Shown: one piece after another, positions 36,493 to 44,711 of the stretch
Layout of the letters: each line of letters begins with the position of its first letter
How positions within the stretch are numbered: position 1 is the first letter of the stretch
NCBI GenBank assembly: GCA_910579505.1
Contig: CAJTTZ010000002.1
Span: 124,001 to 188,000 of the forward strand
Direction: 5' to 3'
Origin: an uncultured Lachnospiraceae bacterium
GTDB taxonomy: Bacteria; Bacillota; Clostridia; Lachnospirales; Lachnospiraceae
DNA: 64,000 bases
The notes under the pieces: model-generated
Seen by the model: the letters and a program-made list of their open reading frames with translations, nothing else
The model's database searches: none
What the model was told of the DNA's origin: nothing
Position numbers and translations under genes: made by a program

Positions 36493-36675
36493 TTACCCTG
36501 TCAATTCTGCTTGTACTTCTCTTAATAAATTATGTATGACTCTGACTATGCGCAAGTATAGCTCGTCTGACTGCTGTGTTGTTAAATCATTTTCAAGGAT
36601 GATTAACAGGCTCAGCGCGTCTTGCAAGTTTTCTCTTGCCTCCTCCACATTGATTTTGTTTTCTGACTGGCTCAT
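36493..36675 (-). CDS. Small unknown helical protein
   Basis: 60 residues from the ATG at 36675, decided by AGGAGG with 7-nt spacing. The sequence (NVEEARENLQDALSLLIILE) is almost wholly helical and acidic. It converges on the XRE gene. Function unknown. Confidence 0.6.
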   Translation of the reverse strand: MSQSENKINVEEARENLQDALSLLIILENDLTTQQSDELYLRIVRVIHNLLREVQAELTG

Positions 36676-37141
36676 ATGCCTGCCTCCTTTCTCCACTTGG
36701 GAGTAAGAGGGTAACGCTTAAACATATAAAAGTCAAGGGATTTTCGATATGCGTGTTTTGATAAATATTGTCCTTGAAAACTGGTATTTACCCAGTGAAA
36801 ATCGGTTCTTTATCTCTTCCAAAATTTATCAAAAAATTTTACCCCTCAATGTATTCCTCGTTTTTGAAATACTGTATTGACCGATTTTGGGCAATGTAGA
36901 ATAAGATTGTTCGGGAGCAGTCTGCAAAAATTTTGCCCCTCCTCCAATTTTCCACCAACAAACCCATTATTTTTGATCATGCAGGGAAACACCTAATGTA
37001 TCGGGAATGTATCCCCTTTTTCATCAAATGTATTGACCGCTATGTATTTGATCGCTTTTCAATATGCCCTGACACCTTAAAATACAGGCAACAAAATACG
37101 GTATGGAATAAAGCTTCATTTTTTATTGATTTATTCCATTG
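36676..37141. other. AT-rich gap in the element
   Basis: 466 bp with no supported gene. It has a partly repeated motif (AAATTTTACCCCTC near 36833 and AAATTTTGCCCCTC near 36929) that could be a protein binding site. An open frame on the plus strand at 36933-37220 lacks an SD and overlaps the recombinase gene. Confidence 0.4.
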
Positions 37142-37753
37142 TCACACCCCTGCAAACAATGCTGACTTTTCGTCTTTTTCATTGTCTTTCTGCTCTTTGT
37201 ATTGCTTCAACTTTTTATAGGCTGTTGTCCTGCACACGTTCATTAGTTCCGCCGCCTGTGTGCCTGTAATCTCACCATTGATCCATTTCTCACATATCAG
37301 AGATAAATTGTCTACCTCAATTGGCTTACGCCCCTTGTATTTTCCCTCCTGTTTTGCAATCTCTATCCCTTCCGCCTGTGCTTCTAAAATATAGGCGCGT
37401 TGAAATTCATAGATTGCACCGATAACCGTTATCATCAGTTTTCCCATTGAGGTGGATGTGTCGAAATTTTCTTTAAGTGATATCAGCTTGACCGACTTGC
37501 TGTTAAATTCCTGTATCAGTCTTAACAAGTCCTCCACACTCCTGCTGAGCCGCGACCAGTCCACAACGTAAACCACATCACCCTCCCTCACAAATTCCCT
37601 AAGTTTCTGCAGTTGTGTCCTTACGACATTCTTTCCGCTGGCTTTGTCTATGTACCATTTGGTTATCCCATATTTTTTAAGCATTTCCACTTGTCTTTCC
37701 TCGTTCTGCTCTACCGTGCTAACACGGACATAAGCGATCGTCTCACCTGCCAT
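37142..37753 (-). CDS. Resolvase/invertase-type serine recombinase
   Basis: 203 residues from the ATG at 37753 (GGAGGGG, 8 nt). Catalytic Ser in AYVRVSTVEQNEER, then VVDWSRLSRSVEDLL and FDTSTSMGKLMITVIGAIYEFQR, all typical of the resolvase domain; a short C-terminal HTH follows (ITGTQAAELMNVCRTTAYKKL). Roles could be multimer resolution of the replicating circle or inversion of a segment. No obvious invertible segment is seen next to it. Confidence 0.9.
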   Translation of the reverse strand: MAGETIAYVRVSTVEQNEERQVEMLKKYGITKWYIDKASGKNVVRTQLQKLREFVREGDVVYVVDWSRLSRSVEDLLRLIQEFNSKSVKLISLKENFDTSTSMGKLMITVIGAIYEFQRAYILEAQAEGIEIAKQEGKYKGRKPIEVDNLSLICEKWINGEITGTQAAELMNVCRTTAYKKLKQYKEQKDNEKDEKSALFAGV

Positions 37754-37911
37754 ATGCCTGACCCCTCCTTTTTGTACATTTAGCCTATACCTTAAACGTA
37801 CACTCCCCATTCCATCGGAATTGTCCACTTTACATTGCATTTTGTGTAAACTAAACATAAAAAATAAATATATACACTTTTTATTTTTAAGCACTTGTTA
37901 AAGTCGAAAAT

Positions 37912-37951
37912 AAAAAGATACCGGCTGCAACTTTTTAGTAGTCGGTATCTT
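37912..37951 (-). terminator. Terminator after the small membrane protein gene
   Basis: AAGATACCG (37915-37923) pairs with CGGTATCTT (37943-37951); TTTTATTTT follows on the minus strand. Confidence 0.8.
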
Positions 37952-37966
37952 CTGACCTTACGGCTG

Positions 37967-38110
37967 TTATTGTTCCCCTAAATCATCCAATAACTTCTGT
38001 ATCTCCACAAACTTGAATACCATCTGGGCAAATGCTTTCAGCAGATATGCAATAGCGCATGAATCAATCAAAGCAAGTGAAACACCACATAACACGATAA
38101 ATCCGTCCAT
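37967..38110 (-). CDS. Small single-pass membrane protein
   Basis: 47 residues from the ATG at 38110 (GGAGG, 5 nt). One hydrophobic helix (FIVLCGVSLALIDSCAIAYL) followed by an amphipathic tail. It starts about 50 bp after the 166-residue gene and ends at a strong terminator. Function unknown; holin-like or signalling roles cannot be told apart. Confidence 0.6.
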   Translation of the reverse strand: MDGFIVLCGVSLALIDSCAIAYLLKAFAQMVFKFVEIQKLLDDLGEQ

Positions 38111-38161
38111 AGTGACCTCCTTGTGTGAAGGGGTGTCTCCCGACACCCCCACCCCCTGTCT

Positions 38162-38662
38162 TTACTGTTTCTGTTCTGTTTTCTTTGACTCTGCTTTCTT
38201 CTCCGGCTTTGCTGTCCTGCTCTCTAAAACAGGAAGTACGACCTTTTCATTCTCAAGTTTTGCCCCGCCAAATACCAACCCCATCGACAGGAACATTTTC
38301 AACATATCTTCTGTCACGACCTTACGTTCCCACTTGGTAGAGATAATCTCATAACCGCTGTCCGCCTTGCCGGTCACGATGTAAGCCACGTTCGCCACAC
38401 AGTTCTCATCTTCAAGCATAGGTGTGTAATTGTTTACATGGCGGTGTTCCATCAGATTTCTCATAAAGAAGTTTTTGTCCAGTGCCAGTTCCTCATCGTC
38501 TCCAACCACTAAACCATGAATCGGATCGCCTTTTAACAGTGCCGCCTTGATCTCCTTGGCTGTCATCTCAACGACCTCGCCTTTGTCTTTGTTCCAGAGT
38601 TCAAACCCGATTTCCCTGTTTCCCAACATCGTCCTCAATACCGCTACCTTTGTCATGCACAT
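38162..38662 (-). CDS. Unknown 166-residue element protein
   Basis: SD GGAGG lies 8 nt upstream. The protein is soluble, starts MCMTKVAVLRTMLGNREIGF, and ends in a Lys/Glu-rich tail (AKPEKKAESKKTEQKQ). I do not recognise the family. It is co-directional with the small membrane protein gene. Confidence 0.65.
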   Translation of the reverse strand: MCMTKVAVLRTMLGNREIGFELWNKDKGEVVEMTAKEIKAALLKGDPIHGLVVGDDEELALDKNFFMRNLMEHRHVNNYTPMLEDENCVANVAYIVTGKADSGYEIISTKWERKVVTEDMLKMFLSMGLVFGGAKLENEKVVLPVLESRTAKPEKKAESKKTEQKQ

Positions 38663-39181
38663 ACTCTTTTCCTCCTCTTTCTACATTTTTTTGTTTCATT
38701 TCTTAACTACAATCAAATTCTAACGCTGAAAAAATGTGGTGTCTGTGGTGGGAATAGCCAGAGTTTACGCGCAATGTTGTACGAAGTGACGGCTGGCTTG
38801 TTTCCAACCTATCTTTTTCTTTTCATGTGTTTCCCTTTTCTCCCGCGGTGAAATAATAACCCTGTCCCTGTCTCGTTTCTGCCAATCACGCGGGCACGGC
38901 TGTTGGCGGATTTTTCCATATGTATAAACATAAATTTGATAAAACCGGGGTAGGTGGAAATACCACCCTCCTTCCCTATGCCGAATTGACGTGACCGGCG
39001 CATAACTCCTGCCACCGGTGAATTATAATTGTGAAATACTTAGGTATTTTATGATATCAGACTGAAACCATGCCCTTGACACGCTTGCCCATAAGACAAT
39101 TTTGCCTTTATTGATTTTTCCCATTTCCCAGTTATCCTAGAGAGAATGTATTATAATCTAAATTGACTGGTTACATAAAAA

Positions 39182-39221
39182 TACCCTCACCTATCCCTGC
39201 TTTTAACAGGGTGTGAGGGTA
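39182..39221 (-). terminator. Terminator hairpin in the integrase 3' region
   Basis: TACCCTCAC (39182-39190) pairs with GTGAGGGTA (39213-39221), with an inner stem CCCTG/CAGGG. TTTTT follows on the minus strand. Confidence 0.7.
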
Positions 39222-39348
39222 ACGCTGAATCGTCATAATGGCAACGATTTTTATTATGTGCCTTATATCACAATATTTTGGTTATCTATATTATTCTTGG
39301 TATTTCTCCCACTTTCACGTTGTCTCAATACAAGTCATATCTTTATAT

Positions 39349-39379
39349 AAAACCCGTTGAGCAAAAATCAACAGGTTTT
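39349..39379 (-). terminator. Hairpin directly after the integrase gene
   Basis: AAAACCTGTTGA pairs with TCAACGGGTTTT on the minus strand (12 bp, one G-U), loop of 7 nt, 24 bp past the stop. The downstream T-run is weak; the hairpin at 39182-39221 may be a second, backup terminator. Confidence 0.6.
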
Positions 39380-39402
39380 ACAAGTTTTTTGATGGATTTG
39401 AA

Positions 39403-40899
39403 TTACTTCCAAAAGATTTCCAGTGTACCGTCTTCGTGCAAAAGTATCTTATTGATAAGGGTATGGGTGACTCTCTTCTTCTGTTCGTCCGACAAACGAT
39501 TCCATTTGACCGGTATGTCATAAGATAAACCCAATCGGTCGGTAACGCGGGTATCAAGGTATGCGTCTAACTCCAATTCGCTAATCTGACGTTGTTTTTC
39601 TTCTATTTTGGAATAAATTATGCCTGCCGCCTCACTGCCATAAGAAGCCACTTCCAGAAGATTATCTATCTCTTTTTTTAATTGCTTAATTTTTTTCTCC
39701 GCTATCTGTTGTTTCTTGAGGTCAGCGACTATTTTCTTTGCCACCTCGTCCAATTGTGACTTCATTTGTATGCCTAAATTTTCTCTAAGCTGTTCAAACT
39801 TAATCCCCTTGAAACTTACATCACAACACCGTAAAGCTCTTGCGCCATAACATCCTAAATAGGGTTTGGAAAACATTTTGATACTGTAGCCGCATTTTGC
39901 GCATTTCAATAACCCTTGAAACTCTTTTAAGTTTGTCGGTCTGTTATCTTTTCCTAATTGCTCATTTTGAGCCAGCCGTTCCTGCACTTGGATAAAGGTT
40001 TTGCTGTCAATGATTCCTGCAAAATTGGTGAGGTAAATACTTTGTTCTTTTAGCGTGGTGTATTTTCGCACATTCGCATTTCCCGGCTTTTTCCCTACGA
40101 TATGAGCAGATGTGGTTCCATTCCACGCCGACTGCTCATTCAAAAAATGTATACCGCGAATTTCATAATATTTATAGAGAATCTGGTCTGCCACACAGTA
40201 AACTGGATTTTGCAGTATACGCGCCAGCGTCACATTATCAAACATTTTGTTTCCTCGGCGGCTTTCATATCCCAAACTCGTCAATTCCCTGCATAAAATA
40301 CCCAGTGAAATATGCGGTCGCTCCGCATAATTCTTAAAGATGTATTTTACAATATCAATCTCTTTTTCGTTAATTTCCAAAGTAGGTTTATTGTCTGCCG
40401 TGCGGGCGTTCTGAAAACCACAGGGCGCCGGACCACCAGCCCAACGCCCATCTGTTTTAATTCTTTGATAATAATTATCTTTTACACGAAGCTGAATGTT
40501 TTCTCTTTCCATTTCTGCAAACACCATACTGATCTTCAACATGGCTCTGCCCGTGGCTGTTGTCGTGTCAAACGTTTCATTGACGGAGCAAAACTCAACC
40601 TTATGCTCTTGAAATTCCTTATACATAGTTGTGAAATCCAAAAGATTACGGCTGATTCGATCCAGCTTGTAAATCACTATTTTTGCAATCTTGTTCTCCT
40701 TGATATCGGAAAGCAACCGTTGAAATTCTGGTCTTTGTATATTCTTTCCGCTGTACCCTTTGTCTGCATAAACTTCAATCGGAAGTTCGTTGGGGTTTGA
40801 GTTAATGTTGTTCCTGCAAAACTCTATCTGTGTTTCGATGGACAAACTATCTTTCTTGTCTATTGACTGTCTGGCGTATATCGCTATCTGCTTTTTCAT
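39403..40899 (-). CDS. Large serine recombinase (probable integrase of the element)
   Basis: 498 residues from the ATG at 40899. Resolvase domain: catalytic Ser in IAIYARQSIDKKDSLS, then YKLDRISRNLLDF and FDTTTATGRAMLKISMVFAE. A recombinase domain follows (ARILQNPVYCVADQILYKYY), then a zinc-ribbon-like Cys cluster (LLKCAKCGYSIKM, and ALRCCD) and a coiled coil (KKIKQLKKEIDNLLEVASYG). This is the Tn4451/phiC31-like layout. Its closeness to the right junction and the 2-bp GA core support it as the enzyme that inserted and could excise the element. A TTG at 40929 is an alternative start. Confidence 0.93.
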   Translation of the reverse strand: MKKQIAIYARQSIDKKDSLSIETQIEFCRNNINSNPNELPIEVYADKGYSGKNIQRPEFQRLLSDIKENKIAKIVIYKLDRISRNLLDFTTMYKEFQEHKVEFCSVNETFDTTTATGRAMLKISMVFAEMERENIQLRVKDNYYQRIKTDGRWAGGPAPCGFQNARTADNKPTLEINEKEIDIVKYIFKNYAERPHISLGILCRELTSLGYESRRGNKMFDNVTLARILQNPVYCVADQILYKYYEIRGIHFLNEQSAWNGTTSAHIVGKKPGNANVRKYTTLKEQSIYLTNFAGIIDSKTFIQVQERLAQNEQLGKDNRPTNLKEFQGLLKCAKCGYSIKMFSKPYLGCYGARALRCCDVSFKGIKFEQLRENLGIQMKSQLDEVAKKIVADLKKQQIAEKKIKQLKKEIDNLLEVASYGSEAAGIIYSKIEEKQRQISELELDAYLDTRVTDRLGLSYDIPVKWNRLSDEQKKRVTHTLINKILLHEDGTLEIFWK

Positions 40900-41020
40900 T
40901 GGAAGCCGACTCCCTTCTTTCCTTTTCAATCTCGTTTGACTGGTAGATATAGTCCAATAATTGTAAGTAAGTGTGGATTTTTTCCTCCATTGTCTTGTTG
41001 GAAAAGTGATTGATTACCAT
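40847..41020 (-). CDS. Small ORF overlapping the integrase start
   Basis: 57 codons, ATG at 41020 with AAAAGGG 9 nt upstream; it overlaps the integrase gene by 53 bp in another frame. The peptide (NKTMEEKIHTYLQLLDYIYQ, then Lys/Glu/Arg/Ser-rich) is helical. It lies between the right junction and the integrase, so it may be translationally coupled to it and could be a directionality factor; this is inference. Confidence 0.5.
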   Translation of the reverse strand: MVINHFSNKTMEEKIHTYLQLLDYIYQSNEIEKERRESASNEKADSDIRQTVNRQER

Positions 41021-41087
41021 AGGCTTTTACCCTTTTAATCTCTTTTCACTATTATATTACACCTTCTTTACAATTATATCAAGAGTT

Positions 41088-41089
41088 TC
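41088..41089. other. Element junction (att site) at the deacetylase 5' part
   Basis: Minus-strand sequence GGTCAATC-GA-AACTCTTGAT: host gene before GA, element after it. Pairs with the junction at 26655-26656. Confidence 0.75.
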
Positions 41090-41848
41090 GATTGACCACT
41101 GGATCGGATAGTAACCGCATTTCTGCGCATTCTTTATGACATGGTTGTCATAATCGCCGTAGGGCGGACGGAACAGGAACATCTCATAACCTGTCAGCTC
41201 CTGCACCTTGGTATGTACTTTCATCAGCTCTTCCTGACACTGTTCGTCGGAAAGCTGGGACATATTTTTATGGTTCTCGCTGTGGTTTCCAAGATCATGG
41301 CCGTCCGCCAGAATCGCCCTCACATCCTCGGGGTAGGATTCTACCCAGCCGCCCGTCATAAAGAACGTCACCTTCACATTGTGTTTTTTGAGCGTCTCCA
41401 AAATGCGTGGTGTGTCTTCATTCCCCCACGCCGCGTCAAAACTCAGGGCCACCTGTTTTTTATCCGTCTCGACACAGTAGATGGGAAGCTCCCTTCCACC
41501 TACAGAACTGCTCACGGTGATGGAATCCGGCAAAAATCTCGCTATGCCCTGTATCAATGCCACCGCTGCCAGCAGAAAAGCGGCCGATTTCGCGGTCTGC
41601 ACAGCCACATTTTTCAAAAACAGCTCCCGCTTGCGCTCCTTCTTGGTCTGTGTTCTCTGCGCCGCACTCACGGAACCGCAATACTGCCCGCATCCCCTCT
41701 GCCGCTGTCTCTCGGCATTCCACGCCTCCACTTTTTCCGGCTCGGGCCAGACTCCCTTATCCCGTCCCCTGCGTTCCCACTGTATTTTATTTTCCAGTTC
41801 TCCCATTGCAAGTCTGAGTTTATCATTCCAGCTTCTCTTTTTCGGCAT
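41090..41848 (-). pseudogene. Polysaccharide deacetylase, 5' part cut off by the integrated element
   Basis: 253 codons from the ATG at 41848 (GAGGAG, 6 nt). A basic N-terminal region, one transmembrane helix (AKSAAFLLAAVALIQGIARF), then the NodB domain: VALSFDAAWGNEDT (the catalytic Asp in DAAWG), GHDLGNHSENHKNMS with both metal His residues, and FLFRPPYGDYDN. Host coding ends at QWSI; the frame continues 11 codons into the element to a stop at 41057. It would act on peptidoglycan or another surface polysaccharide. The truncated form lacks the C-terminal strand and so is probably inactive. Confidence 0.9.
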
Positions 41849-42035
41849 CATAGTCTCCTCGCCAGGACAGTCTGCCGCGACGAAAACGCGCTCTGTTTTC
41901 CTGCACACTGTTTTTGTTAAGTATATGCCATACACTCCCTGTTTTTGTTATTTTTTCCAAAAAAGGACAACTTTCACGCCAAAAAGGACAGTCTCTTTGG
42001 AGACTGCCCTTACACCTTAATCCATTTGCATTTCA

Positions 42036-42761
42036 TTATAGCTCTGATAACGCCGCTTCATCCGCTACCACGGTGACATCACTGTGAAGCTGCAGTACAG
42101 ACGCCTGTACCTCCGGCGTAATCTCCCCACAGATCACCTTTTTCAAAATAGGCGCCTTATCTGCACCGCTGACCACTACAAGGATCTTTTTTGCCAGCAT
42201 AATGGTCTTGATGCCCATAGTGTACGCCTCCTTGGGAACCTCATCCGCAGATGCAAAGAACCGCTGGTTTGCCTTGATGGTGGACTCTGCCAGTTTCACA
42301 CAATGGGTCTGTGCCTTGAAAACCGGGCCAGGCTCATTGAATCCGATATGCCCGTTGTGCCCGAGTCCGAGAAGCTGCAAATCCACGCCGCCCGTTTCCG
42401 CAATCACCCTGTCATAGTCCTGGCATGCCTTCCCGCTGTCGGGCTCCATGCCGTCCGGCAGAAAGGTCCGCGTCAAATCAATATTCACTTTGCCGAACAG
42501 ATTGTCATGCATAAAGTAATAATAGCTCTGCTCATTGTCCCGGCTGATCCCACGGTATTCATCCAGATTCACCGTCGTTATCCCCGAAAAGTCCAGATCC
42601 CCCTCCTGATAACGGGAAACGAGCTGTCCATAAACGCCTATGGGGGTGGAGCCGGTAGCAAGTCCCAGGACACAGTTCGGTTTCATAATCATCTGCGCCG
42701 AGATAATGTTTGCCGCCTTGCGGCTCATGTCGTCATAGTCCTTCGCCCTGATGATATTCAT
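42036..42761 (-). CDS. nagB: Glucosamine-6-phosphate deaminase
   Basis: 241 residues. Family motifs VLGLATGSTPIGVYGQLV, VNLDEYRGISRDNEQSYYYF (catalytic Asp/Glu), and LLGLGHNGHIGFNEPG with the ring-opening His are present. It converts glucosamine-6-P to fructose-6-P and ammonia. SD GGAGG upstream. It is the last gene of the PTS operon. No nagA (deacetylase) is in the window. Confidence 0.96.
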   Translation of the reverse strand: MNIIRAKDYDDMSRKAANIISAQMIMKPNCVLGLATGSTPIGVYGQLVSRYQEGDLDFSGITTVNLDEYRGISRDNEQSYYYFMHDNLFGKVNIDLTRTFLPDGMEPDSGKACQDYDRVIAETGGVDLQLLGLGHNGHIGFNEPGPVFKAQTHCVKLAESTIKANQRFFASADEVPKEAYTMGIKTIMLAKKILVVVSGADKAPILKKVICGEITPEVQASVLQLHSDVTVVADEAALSEL

Positions 42762-42887
42762 AATGTATTTATTCCCTCCTTTGCCATACCCGCATACAAG
42801 AGGCGGAGGCCCTAAGGACCCCCGCCCTGCCGGGTATCATACATTCAAAACCCTTTATTTGCCTATTTTCGACAGTTCGGCCTCTGA

Positions 42888-44357
42888 TTAAAGCATCTTC
42901 TTCATCTCATCCGCCACAAACTGTACCTTGGTGCCTACGATAACCTGCACCGCAGTCTTGCTGGGTCTCATAACGCCCGCCACGCCCGCGGATTTGATCT
43001 TCTTCTCATCTACCTTCGTGTAATCGTTGATCTCCAGACGGAGTCTTGTAATACAGTTGTCGAGAGACTTCACATTTTCCTTACCGCCGAGACCTTCCAG
43101 AATGACGGAAGCCACTTCGGTGAAATTGCTGTTGGAGAGAACCGCTTTCTTCTCCGCCTCGATGTCGTCATCCTCTCTGCCGGGTGTCTTTAAGTCAAAC
43201 TTCACAATCGCGAAGCGGAACACCACATAGAATACTGCAAATGCTGCGAGACCAAGAGGAATGATCATCCATGTATTTGCTGCTGCCGGCAGCGGTGCAG
43301 AGAACACAAGGTCCGTCGCGCCAGCCGAGAAGCTGAAGCCTGCACGGAAGCCGAGCAGTACGGTAATCGTCGTGAAGATACCGTAAAGCAGCGCATAAAT
43401 GAGATACAGAGCCGGTGCAAGGAACATGAAACCAAACTCGAAAGGCTCGGTAACACCGCAGACAAATGCGCAGACAGCCGCGGAAGCTACAAGGCCGATC
43501 GCCACTTTCTTCTTATTGCTCTTCGCTGTGTGAACCATAGCAAGCGCTGCACCCGGGATACCAAACATCATACAAGGGAAGAATCCCGACATATACATAC
43601 CAAGGCTCCATGATACATCCGCGCTCGTATTGCCTGCCCAGAAATTGGTCAGGTCACCAAGACCAACCGTGTCAAACCAGAATACATTGTTCAGTGCGTG
43701 GTGCAGACCTGTAGGGATCAGCAATCTGTTCAGGAACGCATAGATACCTGCGCCAACCGCTCCCATGCTTACAATACCATTACCTACTGCAAGCAGTGCG
43801 CCGTATACGATAGGCCATACAAACAGCAGAATCGCTGATGTAACAATTGCTACGACACCGGAGATAATCGCTACGCAGCGCTTGCCGCTGAAGAAGGAAA
43901 GCCAATCCGGAAGCTGCGTACCCTTAAACTTGTTGTAGCAGGTTGCGCCGATGATACCTGCCAGAATACCGATAAACGGATTCGCAATCGCGGAGAAAGC
44001 AAGAGTCTTATTCGCATCATCCGCAACAGAGGGCATAAGCGCTGTAACTGTGCCGACTGCCAACAGGTTCGTCATCATCAGCCAGGAAGCCATTGCAGCA
44101 AGACCTGCCGTGCCGTCATGGTCATCCGACATGCCAACGCCTACGCCGATTACAAACAGGATCGCCATGTTGTCGATCAGCGCGCCGCCCGCCTTCACAA
44201 GGAAAAATCCCAGCATATTCGCAAAGCCGTTCATGTCACCGCCCTGCATCGTCGCCGGACACAGCGCATATCCAATTCCCATCAGAATACCGCAGATCGG
44301 CAGACACGCCACCGGCAGCATCAGGGATTTCCCCAGTTTCTGTAAATATTTCATCAT
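42888..44357 (-). CDS. nagE: PTS N-acetylglucosamine-type transporter, EIICB
   Basis: 489 residues from the ATG at 44357 (GGGAGG, 8 nt; an upstream GTG is less likely). The EIIC domain has about ten helices with the glucose-family stretch LIPTGLHHALNNVFWFD and VCGVTEPFEFGFMF. The EIIB domain at the C-terminus has the phosphorylated Cys in SLDNCITRLRLEI. The EIIA partner is the separate crr product of the same operon. GlcNAc specificity is inferred from NagE-like sequence and the nagB neighbour. Confidence 0.92.
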   Translation of the reverse strand: MMKYLQKLGKSLMLPVACLPICGILMGIGYALCPATMQGGDMNGFANMLGFFLVKAGGALIDNMAILFVIGVGVGMSDDHDGTAGLAAMASWLMMTNLLAVGTVTALMPSVADDANKTLAFSAIANPFIGILAGIIGATCYNKFKGTQLPDWLSFFSGKRCVAIISGVVAIVTSAILLFVWPIVYGALLAVGNGIVSMGAVGAGIYAFLNRLLIPTGLHHALNNVFWFDTVGLGDLTNFWAGNTSADVSWSLGMYMSGFFPCMMFGIPGAALAMVHTAKSNKKKVAIGLVASAAVCAFVCGVTEPFEFGFMFLAPALYLIYALLYGIFTTITVLLGFRAGFSFSAGATDLVFSAPLPAAANTWMIIPLGLAAFAVFYVVFRFAIVKFDLKTPGREDDDIEAEKKAVLSNSNFTEVASVILEGLGGKENVKSLDNCITRLRLEINDYTKVDEKKIKSAGVAGVMRPSKTAVQVIVGTKVQFVADEMKKML

Positions 44358-44384
44358 AAGCACTACCTCCCAATCATTTTAAAT

Positions 44385-44642
44385 TTATAGGTTTTCTTCA
44401 AAGAATTTCACGAGCGCATCATGCGCGGCATCCTCGTCCTCGCCCTCAATCCGGCAGACAACTTCCGCACCCTGTTTGATTCCGAGTCCCATCAGCATGA
44501 TCAGCTTCTTTGCCTCAGCGCTTTTACCGCCGGACTCGACCGTAATCCTGCTGGTAAACTCGCCCGCCTTCTTTACCAGCAGACCTGCAGGTCTGGCATG
44601 CAGCCCCACCGGATCTTTGATTACATAAGTAAAATCCCTCAT
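44385..44642 (-). CDS. ptsH: Phosphocarrier protein HPr
   Basis: 85 residues. The phosphorylated His15 lies in VGLHARPAGLLV. At the regulatory Ser46 position the residue is Lys (AEAKKLIMLMGLG), so HPr kinase cannot make HPr-Ser-P here. It would therefore work in sugar transport but not in classic CcpA-dependent catabolite repression. SD GGAGG upstream; placed between ptsI and nagE. Confidence 0.95.
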   Translation of the reverse strand: MRDFTYVIKDPVGLHARPAGLLVKKAGEFTSRITVESGGKSAEAKKLIMLMGLGIKQGAEVVCRIEGEDEDAAHDALVKFFEENL

Positions 44643-44711
44643 TTCTTAAATATCCTCCCTCCTTAATTTTTATATGCACCCTCAGAACCGCTTCTGCATC
44701 CGAGAGTATAC

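Larger units (their letters stand above)
38663..39402. other. Gap between the 166-residue gene and the integrase
   Basis: 740 bp with two minus-strand hairpins (39182-39221 and 39349-39379). A 64-codon open frame (39003-38809, minus, MRRSRQFGIGKEGG...) ends in a basic tail but its AGGAG is only 2 nt from the ATG, so I do not call it as a gene. Confidence 0.4.
26657..41089. mobile_element. Integrated 14.4-kb plasmid-like element inserted in a deacetylase gene
   Basis: The element is AT-rich compared with both flanks and separates two in-frame parts of one gene. Removing it and joining at the shared GA gives codons for W-S-I-D-S-L-D-W, the expected deacetylase motif. A large serine recombinase lies about 160 bp from the right junction. 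Other content: resolvase-type recombinase, HUH Rep, XRE regulator, aspartic protease, two exported proteins and small unknown genes, nearly all on the minus strand. I recognise no relaxase/T4SS, ATPase, capsid or terminase gene, so it looks like an integrated rolling-circle plasmid or IME. Confidence 0.88.

Noticed and set aside
36933..37220. 95-codon plus-strand frame in the element
   Set aside because: No SD, and it runs antisense into the resolvase gene; no recognisable sequence.
38809..39003. 64-codon minus-strand frame before the 166-residue gene
   Set aside because: AGGAG is only 2 nt from the start codon and the sequence matches nothing I know; kept as a possibility in the gap note only.
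26657..41089. Idea that the element is a filamentous phage (inovirus)
   Set aside because: HUH Rep, a secreted Gly-rich protein and small TM proteins would fit, but no Zot-like ATPase or clear coat protein is visible, so the claim is not supported.
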